This document shows, piece after piece, positions 45,663-53,821 of a stretch of DNA of 64,000 nt (the stretch's first letter is position 1; the number at the start of each line of letters is the position of its first letter). The stretch is from Sulfurovum indicum (lineage in GTDB: Bacteria > Campylobacterota > Campylobacteria > Campylobacterales > Sulfurovaceae): assembly GCF_014931715.1 (NCBI RefSeq), contig NZ_CP063164.1, positions 310,001-374,000 on the forward strand, read 5' to 3'. The translations under genes and the position numbers were made by a program. The notes beneath the pieces were generated by a model that was not told the origin of the DNA, made no database searches, and was given only the letters and a program-made list of their open reading frames with translations.

Positions 45663-46232
45663 ATGAAAAACATAGAGATATCACAAATCGCTGCTTTGCC
45701 GACCAAATACGGTACCTTCAGGATCCAGGCTTTTAAAGACGGTTTGGGGAAAGAACATCTTGCACTTTTTACCGAAAGCCTCCCGGATACTCCCATAGTC
45801 AGGGTCCATTCCGAGTGTCTGACAGGGGATGCGCTCGGGTCTGTCAAGTGTGACTGCGGAGAACAGCTTCATTTTGCTCTCGAGCTTATAGCCAAAGAGG
45901 GAGGTATGCTCATCTACCACCGCCAGGAAGGAAGGAATATCGGTCTGCTCAACAAGGTAAATGCCTATGCGCTTCAGGATAAAGGCTATAATACTGTCGA
46001 GGCCAATCATCAGCTGGGCTTTTCTGCCGATGAAAGAACCTATGAGATCGTAGAGTTCATTTTAAACCATTTTGATATTAAAAAGCTCAAGTTGCTAACA
46101 AATAATCCAAAAAAGATAGAGAGTCTCGGATCTATAGAGATCGTAGAACGACTTCCTATACAGATTATCCCGAATCCGTATAATAAAGAGTACTTGAAAA
46201 CCAAAAAAGAGCAACTGGGACATTTACTATAG
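45663..46232 (+). CDS. ribA: GTP cyclohydrolase II
   Basis: A 189-residue monofunctional GTP cyclohydrolase II, the first step of riboflavin synthesis. Zinc ligands are in HSECLTGDALGSVKCDCGEQL; the catalytic region is HRQEGRNIGLLNKVNAYALQD, and LLTNNPKKIESL is conserved. The start is ATG 45663, giving MKNIEISQIAALPTKYG. No DHBP synthase domain is attached. Confidence 0.95.
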   Translation: MKNIEISQIAALPTKYGTFRIQAFKDGLGKEHLALFTESLPDTPIVRVHSECLTGDALGSVKCDCGEQLHFALELIAKEGGMLIYHRQEGRNIGLLNKVNAYALQDKGYNTVEANHQLGFSADERTYEIVEFILNHFDIKKLKLLTNNPKKIESLGSIEIVERLPIQIIPNPYNKEYLKTKKEQLGHLL

Positions 46233-46351
46233 ATTAAAAAAAATAATAGTTATAGTTTATATTTTTATATCATTATAGTTTTTATTTTTTTTTATTTATG
46301 ATATAATAACCCCTTCTGCAATATATAAGATTTTTTTTATAAAACAGCATG

Positions 46352-46357
46352 TATAAT
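46352..46357 (+). promoter_or_regulatory. Promoter of the riboswitch-led operon
   Basis: TATAAT in a very AT-rich gap after ribA. The expected transcription start (about 46364) lies roughly 20 nt before the first aptamer. Confidence 0.55.
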
Positions 46358-46383
46358 ATTCATTTTATTGTAAGCAAAGAAAA

Positions 46384-46471
46384 AGCCACACCTGCTGTGA
46401 AGCAGGGCCGGAAAGCCATGGGTCTCTGATATTTTCGCCCGAAAGTAGATGATGAGATCGCCAGGTTGCCT
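46384..46471 (+). promoter_or_regulatory. Class-I cyclic di-GMP (GEMM-like) riboswitch aptamer, copy 1
   Basis: The sequence follows the GEMM-I layout. A first hairpin CCTGCT-GTGA-AGCAGG carries a GNRA tetraloop, followed by GGCCGGAAAGCC (compare ACGCAAAGCC in Vc2). A second stem GGGTCTC pairs with GAGATC and holds an inner hairpin (TATTTTCG/CGAAAGTA), ending GCCAGGTTGCC, the conserved 3' receptor. The core differs from the commonest consensus (CCGG for ACGC), so ligand preference should be tested. Confidence 0.8.
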
Positions 46472-46494
46472 CATATCAATCAATTTTACACAAC

Positions 46495-46580
46495 TGCCAC
46501 ACCTGTTGCGAAGCAGGGCCGGAAAGCCATGGGTCTCTGATATTTTCCCCGAAAGTAGATGATGAGATCGCCAGGTTGCC
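46495..46580 (+). promoter_or_regulatory. Class-I cyclic di-GMP (GEMM-like) riboswitch aptamer, copy 2
   Basis: Nearly identical to copy 1 (about 23 nt apart), with a few substitutions such as CCTGTT-GCGA-AGCAGG and a 1-nt deletion in the inner loop. The compensating loop change keeps a GNRA tetraloop. It ends 28 nt before the GTG of the LamG gene, with AAAGG at 46597-46601 in the short expression platform. No terminator hairpin is seen, so control could be at translation initiation. Confidence 0.8.
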
Positions 46581-46608
46581 TATAGATCAATTTGACAAAG
46601 GTATATCT

Positions 46609-48771
46609 GTGAATGTGCGAATAATCATTTCAATGGTTTTGTTTATAGGCAACTTTCTATATGCTGCACCTGTTGCCGAGTACCGTATGGACGAGTGTTA
46701 CTGGAATGGCAGCATCGGTGAAGTCAATGATAGCAGCGGCAACGGCTATAACGGAACTGCCATTGATGCAACAACTCTCTCTTCGGATGCTATGATTAAC
46801 AGCAGCGGCTATCTGCGCGGGGTGACCAATATGGTTAACCTTGATAAAAATGTAATGGATGGTTTGACTGATTTTACGGTCATGGCATGGGTTAAAGCAC
46901 CAGTGAGCGGATATGAGACGATTTTATCCGCAGCTGATACGGCAGGAGCACTGCCTTATGCCAATGAAGCTCTGCTCTGGTTTCAGGATGCAACGACTGT
47001 TGAAGTCTGGATCAAAGGCGAGAGAAGCAGCGGTATGACAATTCCGGATATCAGCAGTGGATGGCACCAGATCGTCTGGACACGTTCGGGTCGGGACAAC
47101 TGTGTGTATATAGATCCGGACTCAGCTGCCGCGGTACCGGTTTGTACGACACTCCCAGATACGGCAAGCGGAGCATTGACTGTTGCCCAGAATGGTTTGA
47201 AACTGGGTGTCGACCAGGACAGTATTAATGGCGGTTTTGGTCAATATCTTGATGGTTTGCTGGATGAGATAAAGATTTTCAATACAGTTCTGAGTGTAGC
47301 GGAGATGGCAGATATCTACAACAATGAACTCAGCGGCAAAAACTATGACGGTACGGTACGGGAAGCGGCAATCTGCAAGAAATATCCTGTACTTGATTAC
47401 CGGATGGACGAATGTTACTGGTTTGACAATGCAGGCGGTATTACCGAAGATGTGAAAGATTCCGGACTCTATAAGTATAACGCAACGTCCTATAGCAATG
47501 CCCAAACTGATCAAACGAACAGCAAAGTCGGTTTTTCTGGAAGTTTTGATGGTGCTTCTTCTTATTTGGAAGTAAATAACAGTCCGTTATTGAACTTTCA
47601 AGATAAAATGGCTATATCTTTATGGGTGTATCCGAAAAATGATACAGATACGCATCAAATATATATAGAAAAGTATTATAGCAGCAATACACGGTCAGAG
47701 GGTTGGATGGTGTGGAATTATGATGATGGAGGTACTGGTGAATATATTGCCTTTTCTCTTAATATAGATGGTGCTTTTTACAATGCATATATTGCGAAGC
47801 CTGCATCGTGGGAAAGGAGTTGGCACTATATTGCTGCAACATACAGCAATGGAGTAATGGCACTTTATATTGACAGTGACACTCCTGTGGCTACGAAGAG
47901 TATTGCAGGAGAGATAGTGAACTCGACAGAGCCGTTGAGATTAGGTCAGCTATATAATAATTATTGGTTTGACGGGTTATTGGATGAGGTTAAAATATAC
48001 AGTACAGACTTAAACGATAGTGATATTGCCAATATCAGACTAAACGAAGGTAATGGGAAAAACTATGATAGCAGTTTAAGAGAAGATATCGTTTGTGGTG
48101 CTACTATCAGTGCCCATACGTGGGAGCTAGTTGGAATACCTGCAGAGCTTCGGACGAGTACGGAAACTGTAAGCAGTGTGTTTGGGGATGATATGCTCGG
48201 AACATACGGGGTTGACTGGATTGTGTATCGCCGGGATTACAGTGAGAGCAACAATAGCAGCTGGGATACACAGTTGAGTGAAACAGATATTGTTGAGTTT
48301 GGTAAAGGTTATTGGCTGGGCAGCAGAAACAGTGAAAGCTGGAGTGTAAATGACCTGGTAAGCGTTGATTATAATGCCAGCAATGGCGCTTGTACGGCAA
48401 ACCGCTGTGTAGAGGTAGATCTTAAAAGTGTTTCACTGGATGTAGAAAGCGGGGATGATCTGCTTGGAACGGGTGCCCACCGTTACAATATGACAGGCTT
48501 TGTGGGGAAAACCGCAGTAGATTGGGCAGATTGCCGGTTTGTTATTGACGGAGTTGCATACACACCGTCTGCAGCATATGAAGCAGGGTATGTGGAAAAA
48601 CAGATATGGCAGTACAATCCTGGAGACGGCAGTGCAGATGCAAACGGACATACAGCATGTGATGACGTTACTCCGGGCGGATGTAAGCTTGAACCATATA
48701 AAGGTTTCTGGATCAAACTGCACGCTTCTACCAAAAATAAAACAGTAAAACTGTTGATCCCACAGGAGTAA
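46609..48771 (+). CDS. Secreted protein with two LamG/concanavalin-A-like domains
   Basis: A 720-residue protein with a signal peptide (IIISMVLFIGNFLYAAP) followed by APVAEYRMDECYWNG. Two LamG-like units (about 24-255 and 265-490) share the opening YRMDECYW, a DSSGNGYNGT or DSGLYKYNAT turn and the end LDGLLDEIKIFNTVLS or FDGLLDEVKIYSTDLN. A C-terminal region (about 500-720) is of unknown type. Such proteins are often adhesins or matrix components. I start at GTG 46609 because AAAGG is 7 nt upstream; the frame is open further back into the aptamer. It directly follows the tandem riboswitches. Confidence 0.82.
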   Translation: MNVRIIISMVLFIGNFLYAAPVAEYRMDECYWNGSIGEVNDSSGNGYNGTAIDATTLSSDAMINSSGYLRGVTNMVNLDKNVMDGLTDFTVMAWVKAPVSGYETILSAADTAGALPYANEALLWFQDATTVEVWIKGERSSGMTIPDISSGWHQIVWTRSGRDNCVYIDPDSAAAVPVCTTLPDTASGALTVAQNGLKLGVDQDSINGGFGQYLDGLLDEIKIFNTVLSVAEMADIYNNELSGKNYDGTVREAAICKKYPVLDYRMDECYWFDNAGGITEDVKDSGLYKYNATSYSNAQTDQTNSKVGFSGSFDGASSYLEVNNSPLLNFQDKMAISLWVYPKNDTDTHQIYIEKYYSSNTRSEGWMVWNYDDGGTGEYIAFSLNIDGAFYNAYIAKPASWERSWHYIAATYSNGVMALYIDSDTPVATKSIAGEIVNSTEPLRLGQLYNNYWFDGLLDEVKIYSTDLNDSDIANIRLNEGNGKNYDSSLREDIVCGATISAHTWELVGIPAELRTSTETVSSVFGDDMLGTYGVDWIVYRRDYSESNNSSWDTQLSETDIVEFGKGYWLGSRNSESWSVNDLVSVDYNASNGACTANRCVEVDLKSVSLDVESGDDLLGTGAHRYNMTGFVGKTAVDWADCRFVIDGVAYTPSAAYEAGYVEKQIWQYNPGDGSADANGHTACDDVTPGGCKLEPYKGFWIKLHASTKNKTVKLLIPQE

Positions 48772-48774
48772 CAG

Positions 48775-49554
48775 ATGAAAAAAAATATATGGATTTCGAT
48801 CATTCTGGTATTGGGATTGGCAGGGTGTAATACCGATACACAATCTGTAAATGAAGTGAAGAGTATAAGTCTTGATACTGTAGCGGCAGAGACAAAACCG
48901 TCAAACTGGTATATTCGGCTGGTGGCAGAAGATCCTGTCAGAAAAATGAGGACAGGCAGTACACAGCTGGGAGAGCTTGATACAGATGACAATATCTCCA
49001 AGCATACACTGCAGTCACTCAGCCCGTTTGGCGGTACTTATCTTGATATTGTGTTTGTTGACCCTGCCGGTGTAGCTCCGGGCGAGTATAAAACCAGTTT
49101 TCACCATTATCAGGAAAACACGGAAGAGAGTTGGAGATTTACTGTAAAGACTGATGACAGCAATGCCAGGATCACTTTGACATGGTATGGGTTATATATA
49201 CTGGACCCTTATATAGATAACGAAAAGCGTACACGTTATCATGAACATAGATCTATGAACAATCCTCTGCTTAAGCATATGAAACTGGTAGATACTGTAA
49301 GCGGAAAAGAGATGCCTGTTATACTGAACGGCAAAGCACAGGTATATACGTTTACGATGGACGGAATGAATGAAAGAACCTTTCAGTGGATAGTGCAGAC
49401 AGAAGAGGTTAATGTGACTGATATGGGCGGGAGCTACATATTTCTAGATGGCAAAAATGTACAGAAGGATACTCTTCAAGAGCAAAAGAGTGTGACAGAA
49501 AGCAAAAAAGAAAGGTTTGATTTAAGCAGACCTCCGATGAGCAGTGGAGGATAA
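48775..49554 (+). CDS. Predicted lipoprotein of unknown function
   Basis: A 259-residue protein with lipobox LGLAGC at about residues 13-18. The body is beta-rich (for example NWYIRLVAEDPVRKMRTGSTQLGEL and ESWRFTVKTDDSNARITLTWYGLYI), with a charged C-terminus ending LSRPPMSSGG. It starts 3 bp after the LamG stop and ends 2 bp before the next gene, so it is clearly in the same operon. I do not recognise the family. Confidence 0.72.
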   Translation: MKKNIWISIILVLGLAGCNTDTQSVNEVKSISLDTVAAETKPSNWYIRLVAEDPVRKMRTGSTQLGELDTDDNISKHTLQSLSPFGGTYLDIVFVDPAGVAPGEYKTSFHHYQENTEESWRFTVKTDDSNARITLTWYGLYILDPYIDNEKRTRYHEHRSMNNPLLKHMKLVDTVSGKEMPVILNGKAQVYTFTMDGMNERTFQWIVQTEEVNVTDMGGSYIFLDGKNVQKDTLQEQKSVTESKKERFDLSRPPMSSGG

Positions 49555-49556
49555 CA

Positions 49557-49763
49557 GTGCGAGAGAAAAAAAAGCTGCAGAAACCGATAGTATCTGAAAA
49601 AGTAAAAAACAAGAGAAGAGACAGTAGACGCTCTTTTTTAAAAAAAGCAGCCTATGCTGCACCTGCTCTAGTCACCTTGGGACAACTGGCCAGGCCGTCC
49701 GGTGCATATGCTGATGGTTCTACAGGTCCGTCAGGCCCGCCTACTGACGGTTGGACTGTTTGA
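49557..49763 (+). CDS. Small twin-arginine signal peptide protein, possible second peptide substrate
   Basis: A 68-residue protein starting GTG 49557. A basic N-terminus leads to the twin-arginine motif SRRSFLKK (residues 23-30) and a hydrophobic stretch AAYAAPALVTLG, with a probable signal-peptidase site after GAYA (about 52), leaving DGSTGPSGPPTDGWTV. The hydrophobic part also matches the lasso-leader pattern YxxPxLxxxG (Y33, P36, L38, G42), the same pattern as in the precursor at 55681. It could be a Tat-exported peptide, a second precursor or both. Two bases separate it from the lipoprotein gene. Confidence 0.65.
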   Translation: MREKKKLQKPIVSEKVKNKRRDSRRSFLKKAAYAAPALVTLGQLARPSGAYADGSTGPSGPPTDGWTV

Positions 49764-49788
49764 AAACAGTAGTATTATACAGTGAACA

Positions 49789-50670
49789 ATGACTGCATTT
49801 AACCGACATATTGTTTTCCCGGACCGAAAGAGTTTTCAGAACCATGTCTCCCATAACAGGCTTGAAACAATTCATATTATAGAAAAAAAGATCTACCCCC
49901 TTTCACAAAATTTCTTGCTGAAAAGTGACTGGTATTGTATGTCCGGTCGGGAAATAAGATATTATAGCAGCAGACCTTTTGGAGAGGCAGACAGAATGCT
50001 TTCATGGGCTTTGGAGATCAAAGATACGATGATACTGGTATGGGATGCAAAGCAGAGAAATATCCTGTATGTCAGAAAACAAGCCTATACTTTTCAAAGA
50101 TTGCAGTTTTGGGTACTTCATACCTTTATACCTCTTATACTTGAACTTGAACGAAGCTATCATCTTCTTCATGCAGGGGCAGTTGAAATAGCGGGCAAAG
50201 CAGTACTGTTTTCAGCTTTTTCCTATGGTGGGAAATCGACACTGACTGACTTTTTCATGCAAAACGGCCATGCTATGCTCACAGATGACTCTATAGCTAT
50301 AGAGAAACGAAGAGATGGCTATTATGCGACTTCTTCATACCCTTTTCACCGACCTTTCAGAAAAGTAGAGACACTTGGTTATTTTGTTGAAAACTTTGTT
50401 ACTGATCCCAAACCCGTTGATGCAGTCTATCTTCTTGAAAAAAGTGCACCCGATGCCTCTGTAGGGGTAACAGAGATCAAGGGCATAGAGAAGTTCAAGG
50501 CCCTGCATTTCAGCAGCTTTATTGATTTTTCTTTTATGAAACAGGAGCGTTTTTGTTTTTTTACAGAGATGACAAAGCGTGTAGGAGTATATAAAATTAC
50601 TGTTCCATGGGATACTGCAAGGTTACCGGAAGTGTATGAAACGGTCATGGTGCACAGTAGTCAAATATGA
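49789..50670 (+). CDS. HPr-kinase-like protein (lasso-peptide kinase type), paralogue 1
   Basis: A 293-residue protein with an HprK-like P-loop domain: HLLHAGAVEIAGKAVLFSAFSYGGKSTLTDFFMQNGHAMLTDDSIAIE holds the GGKST loop and the following acidic motif. The N-terminal part (about 1-120) is a divergent domain of unknown type. Family knowledge: HprK-like kinases in lasso clusters (paeninodin type) phosphorylate the peptide. A paralogue is encoded at 52923 with the same layout (LHAGAVEVEEKSILFMANSFGGKST). Starts 25 bp after the Tat peptide gene. Confidence 0.82.
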   Translation: MTAFNRHIVFPDRKSFQNHVSHNRLETIHIIEKKIYPLSQNFLLKSDWYCMSGREIRYYSSRPFGEADRMLSWALEIKDTMILVWDAKQRNILYVRKQAYTFQRLQFWVLHTFIPLILELERSYHLLHAGAVEIAGKAVLFSAFSYGGKSTLTDFFMQNGHAMLTDDSIAIEKRRDGYYATSSYPFHRPFRKVETLGYFVENFVTDPKPVDAVYLLEKSAPDASVGVTEIKGIEKFKALHFSSFIDFSFMKQERFCFFTEMTKRVGVYKITVPWDTARLPEVYETVMVHSSQI

Positions 50671-50721
50671 AGTATCAAGGTCTTTTATCTTTATGCAATA
50701 TAATAAAGAGACCAGACTAAT

Positions 50722-52488
50722 ATGACAAGGCACTATACATTTAAAGTACTGTATGAGCAGATTAACTCCCAGAAAAAAGATTTTTGGCGTACCAATATTT
50801 TTGGAACATTGGCAACATTGCTGCTGCTGCCCATTCCAATGCTCATTCCTCTGCTTGTTGATGAAGTACTGCTTGAACACTCCGGAAAGATGACAGAGGT
50901 GATCTCGAGAGTCTATGGAGAGAGTGAAGTATGGGTTTATGTTCTCATTATTCTAAGTACAGTGCTGACTTTGCGGATCATTGCATTTTTTTTCAATAAT
51001 AAAAAAATATTTTATGCTACAAAAATTACCCAAAAGATAAGCTATCTGCTCCGTCACCGGATTTTACATCATCTTGAACGTGTTTCGATTTCTGAGTATG
51101 AAACACTCAAATCTGGTGGTATTGCTTCCAAAACAGTACAGGATGTTGAGAGTATCAGCCGTTTTGCCGGACAAGTGGTGATGATTGCGTTGAGTGCGCT
51201 ACTTATGTTGGCAGGTATTGCTGCTGTGATGTTCTGGATGAACTGGGCACTTGCACTGCTGGTATTTATACTCAACCCACTGTTTTTTGGATTTTCAAAG
51301 ATTCTGGGACGTAAAACCGGAGAGTTGCTGCGTCGTCAACATGAAGCCTATGAACTTTACAATGAACTGCTTAATGAGACACTGGAACTTTTTATTCAGG
51401 TACGTGCGAGTAATCAGGAGAGGAGTTTTTTCGGTATACTTCAAAAGCGGGCAAAAGAGATAGAAAAAACTTCGCTTGATTACGGGTATAAAGCGTCTGT
51501 GGCACACAGCTCCTCCACTCTGCTGATCAATACGGCGATTGATATTTTCAGAGTACTTGGTGTTACTGCTGTAGCCTATTCGGATCTGACGATCGGGATG
51601 ATGATAGCTTTTCTTTTTTATCTTTCAACACTGGTGCAGCCGGTTCAGCAGCTGGTGGGTCTGGTCATCGCCTATCAGAGTACAAAGCCGGCATTCGAGC
51701 GTATCAATACACTGCTTTCATTTTCTCAGGAGCCACATTATCCACATGAATCTGATCCGTTTGATAACAAAAAAACGACTTCAGTTTCATTAAATAATGT
51801 CAGCTTTGCTTATAGAAACGGCAGAAGAGTGCTGCATAATATTACTCTAAAGGCCAATGCGGGAGAAAAGATCGCTCTTATCGGTTCAAGCGGTAGCGGT
51901 AAAACAACTGTTGCCCAGCTTTTGGTTGGTTTTTACCCTGTGCATTCTGGAGAAATACTCTATGGCAATACCCCGATAGAGAAGATAGGTCTTCCGGTTG
52001 TACGTAAGAATGTGGCTTTAATGCTGCAGTATGCGCTTTTTTTCAATGATACTATTCGAATGAACCTTGCTCTTTCAGAGGTAAAGAGCGATAGAGAAAT
52101 TTATGAGGCATTGGGAGCAGCACAGCTTGAAGCCTTTGTCAGGGGGTTGGATGAGGGACTCGATACGCTTATCGGCAAAAATGGTATAAAACTTTCGGGA
52201 GGACAGCGTCAACGTCTTGCAATTGCACGTCTTATCCTCTCAAATCCAAAGGTTGTTATTTTTGATGAAGCAACATCTGCTCTGGACAATGCAACGGAGT
52301 TTCATCTCTACAAGACGCTGGCACCGTTTCTCAAAGGGCGTACGGTCATTATTATTGCACATCGGATCTCAACCATAAAACAGGCTGATCGTATCTACCT
52401 GATAGATGAGGGGAGGGTTACAGCTGAGGGGAATTATGACAGTTTGCAAAAACAAGGATTGATAAAAGAGGATTTTGATGTTGCGTAA
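50722..52488 (+). CDS. ABC transporter, fused membrane and ATPase domains (peptide exporter)
   Basis: A 588-residue half-transporter with six TM helices in the N-terminal 320 residues and an ATPase domain with Walker A IGSSGSGKTT, signature LSGGQRQR, Walker B VVIFDEATSALD and switch His in IIIAHRIST. There is no N-terminal C39 peptidase, as expected for a lasso-peptide D protein where the leader is removed by B2. It would export the mature peptide. The B2 gene begins inside its 3' end. Confidence 0.9.
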   Translation: MTRHYTFKVLYEQINSQKKDFWRTNIFGTLATLLLLPIPMLIPLLVDEVLLEHSGKMTEVISRVYGESEVWVYVLIILSTVLTLRIIAFFFNNKKIFYATKITQKISYLLRHRILHHLERVSISEYETLKSGGIASKTVQDVESISRFAGQVVMIALSALLMLAGIAAVMFWMNWALALLVFILNPLFFGFSKILGRKTGELLRRQHEAYELYNELLNETLELFIQVRASNQERSFFGILQKRAKEIEKTSLDYGYKASVAHSSSTLLINTAIDIFRVLGVTAVAYSDLTIGMMIAFLFYLSTLVQPVQQLVGLVIAYQSTKPAFERINTLLSFSQEPHYPHESDPFDNKKTTSVSLNNVSFAYRNGRRVLHNITLKANAGEKIALIGSSGSGKTTVAQLLVGFYPVHSGEILYGNTPIEKIGLPVVRKNVALMLQYALFFNDTIRMNLALSEVKSDREIYEALGAAQLEAFVRGLDEGLDTLIGKNGIKLSGGQRQRLAIARLILSNPKVVIFDEATSALDNATEFHLYKTLAPFLKGRTVIIIAHRISTIKQADRIYLIDEGRVTAEGNYDSLQKQGLIKEDFDVA

Positions 52489-52936
52489 AATAAAAAAGTT
52501 CTTCAAACTCTCAGCACACGAGCGAAATCTTTTTATGGAAGCCTATTATACATTGGGCATAATGCGTGCCGCCATTTTGAGCATATCCTTTAAACGATTG
52601 GTCCGACCATTGGAGCATTGGAGTAAAAAAGGTGAGTCGATAGAGCTTAGTGAAGAAGAGAAAAAAATGGCACTTGCCATAGGCAAAGCTATTAAACAGG
52701 CAGCAGCTCATACACCATGGGAAAGCGCCTGTCTGGTACAGGCTTTGACAGCACAGAAGATGTTGAAAAAACGTGGAATTTCCGGAGTGTTTTATCTTGG
52801 CGTTGCCAGAGATGAAGAGAAGATGAAAGCCCATGCATGGTCACAGTGCGGGGATATACTTATTACTGGTGGCAGCGGACATGGAGTATTTACTGTCGTT
52901 TCGGTGTTTGAATGGGGAAAGTATGATCGCATATAA
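52478..52936 (+). CDS. Lasso-peptide biosynthesis B2 protein (leader peptidase)
   Basis: A 152-residue transglutaminase-fold protease. The catalytic Cys is in TPWESACLVQALTAQKMLKKRGI, the His in KAHAWSQCGDILI and the Asp follows at GD, the pattern of B2 proteins (PF13471). It would cleave the leader from the precursor. The start is ATG 52478 with AAAAGAGGA upstream; the TTG at 52475 is unlikely. It overlaps the ABC gene by 11 bp and the second kinase gene by 14 bp. Confidence 0.9.
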   Translation: MLRKIKKFFKLSAHERNLFMEAYYTLGIMRAAILSISFKRLVRPLEHWSKKGESIELSEEEKKMALAIGKAIKQAAAHTPWESACLVQALTAQKMLKKRGISGVFYLGVARDEEKMKAHAWSQCGDILITGGSGHGVFTVVSVFEWGKYDRI

Positions 52937-53813
52937 TCATTATATTGAATTTATCCCGGCGTTGGAAAGTGGCAAAAAGATTGAGGGAGCTTTTGTTGAT
53001 GTGGTTAGGGTAAAAGCAAGTCCACTTGACAAACTACCGGAAGTATTTCGTTTTCACATTTCATTTTATAGCAATCAGGGAAGAGAACTGAAGCTACTTT
53101 CAGATAGAGAGTTTGCACCTGCAGTACAAAATCAACGTTGGGCTTTTGATGTAAAAGATGTAGTAACTTTTGTGTGGTACAGCGGAACTTTGGAGGTAGA
53201 GTATATATCTCATGAAAACTTTACGGAAGAGCTGCTGGAGTACTGGTGCATGCATCTTATGCTTCCTCTATTTTTTACCATTGAAGAGACGTATGATTTT
53301 TTACATGCGGGTGCGGTTGAGGTAGAGGAAAAGTCTATTCTATTTATGGCAAATTCATTTGGCGGGAAATCAACATTAACAGATTTTTTTTTAAAAAAAG
53401 GGCATACACTTATATCAGATGATAAAGTAGGAATATTTAAAAAGCAAGAAGGTTTTTTGTTAGTACCTTCTCATCCCCATCATCGTCCATATCGTGAACG
53501 GGAAACATTAGGTTGTTTTTTTGCTAATACATTAACAGGAGTAAAAACAATAGACATAATATATGACCTTGAACGTACTGCAGCAGATGCTCCTATTGAA
53601 ATTATTGAACTGAATGGAGTTGACAAATTCCGTTCATTGCGTTTTGGCAGTGAGATTAATCTTTATTTTTTAAAAGAAAAACGGTTTATGTTTTTAGCAC
53701 ATATGGCTCAATATGTATCTGTTTTCAAAATTAAGATCCCCTGGGATATGAATCGATTAAGTGAGGTATATGAGACTATTTGTCTGCATACGAAAAATAT
53801 TGGTTGCAAATAA
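52923..53813 (+). CDS. HPr-kinase-like protein (lasso-peptide kinase type), paralogue 2
   Basis: A 296-residue paralogue of the kinase at 49789: the same N-terminal domain followed by YDFLHAGAVEVEEKSILFMANSFGGKSTLTDFFLKKGHTLISDDKVGI and the shared HRPYRERETLGCFF segment. The start is ATG 52923 with GGGGAAA before it. Two kinases around one B2/exporter core suggest two phosphorylation steps or two substrates (inference). The second half of the gene is more AT-rich than the first kinase. Confidence 0.82.
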   Translation: MIAYNHYIEFIPALESGKKIEGAFVDVVRVKASPLDKLPEVFRFHISFYSNQGRELKLLSDREFAPAVQNQRWAFDVKDVVTFVWYSGTLEVEYISHENFTEELLEYWCMHLMLPLFFTIEETYDFLHAGAVEVEEKSILFMANSFGGKSTLTDFFLKKGHTLISDDKVGIFKKQEGFLLVPSHPHHRPYRERETLGCFFANTLTGVKTIDIIYDLERTAADAPIEIIELNGVDKFRSLRFGSEINLYFLKEKRFMFLAHMAQYVSVFKIKIPWDMNRLSEVYETICLHTKNIGCK

Positions 53814-53821
53814 GAGGGAGT

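Noticed and set aside
46576-46608. LamG protein starting at TTG 46576
   Set aside because: That codon lies inside the 3' end of the second aptamer; GTG 46609 has a spaced AAAGG.
50461-50467. Second REP copy at a GTAGGGG match
   Set aside because: It is a chance match in the kinase coding sequence with no hairpin after it.
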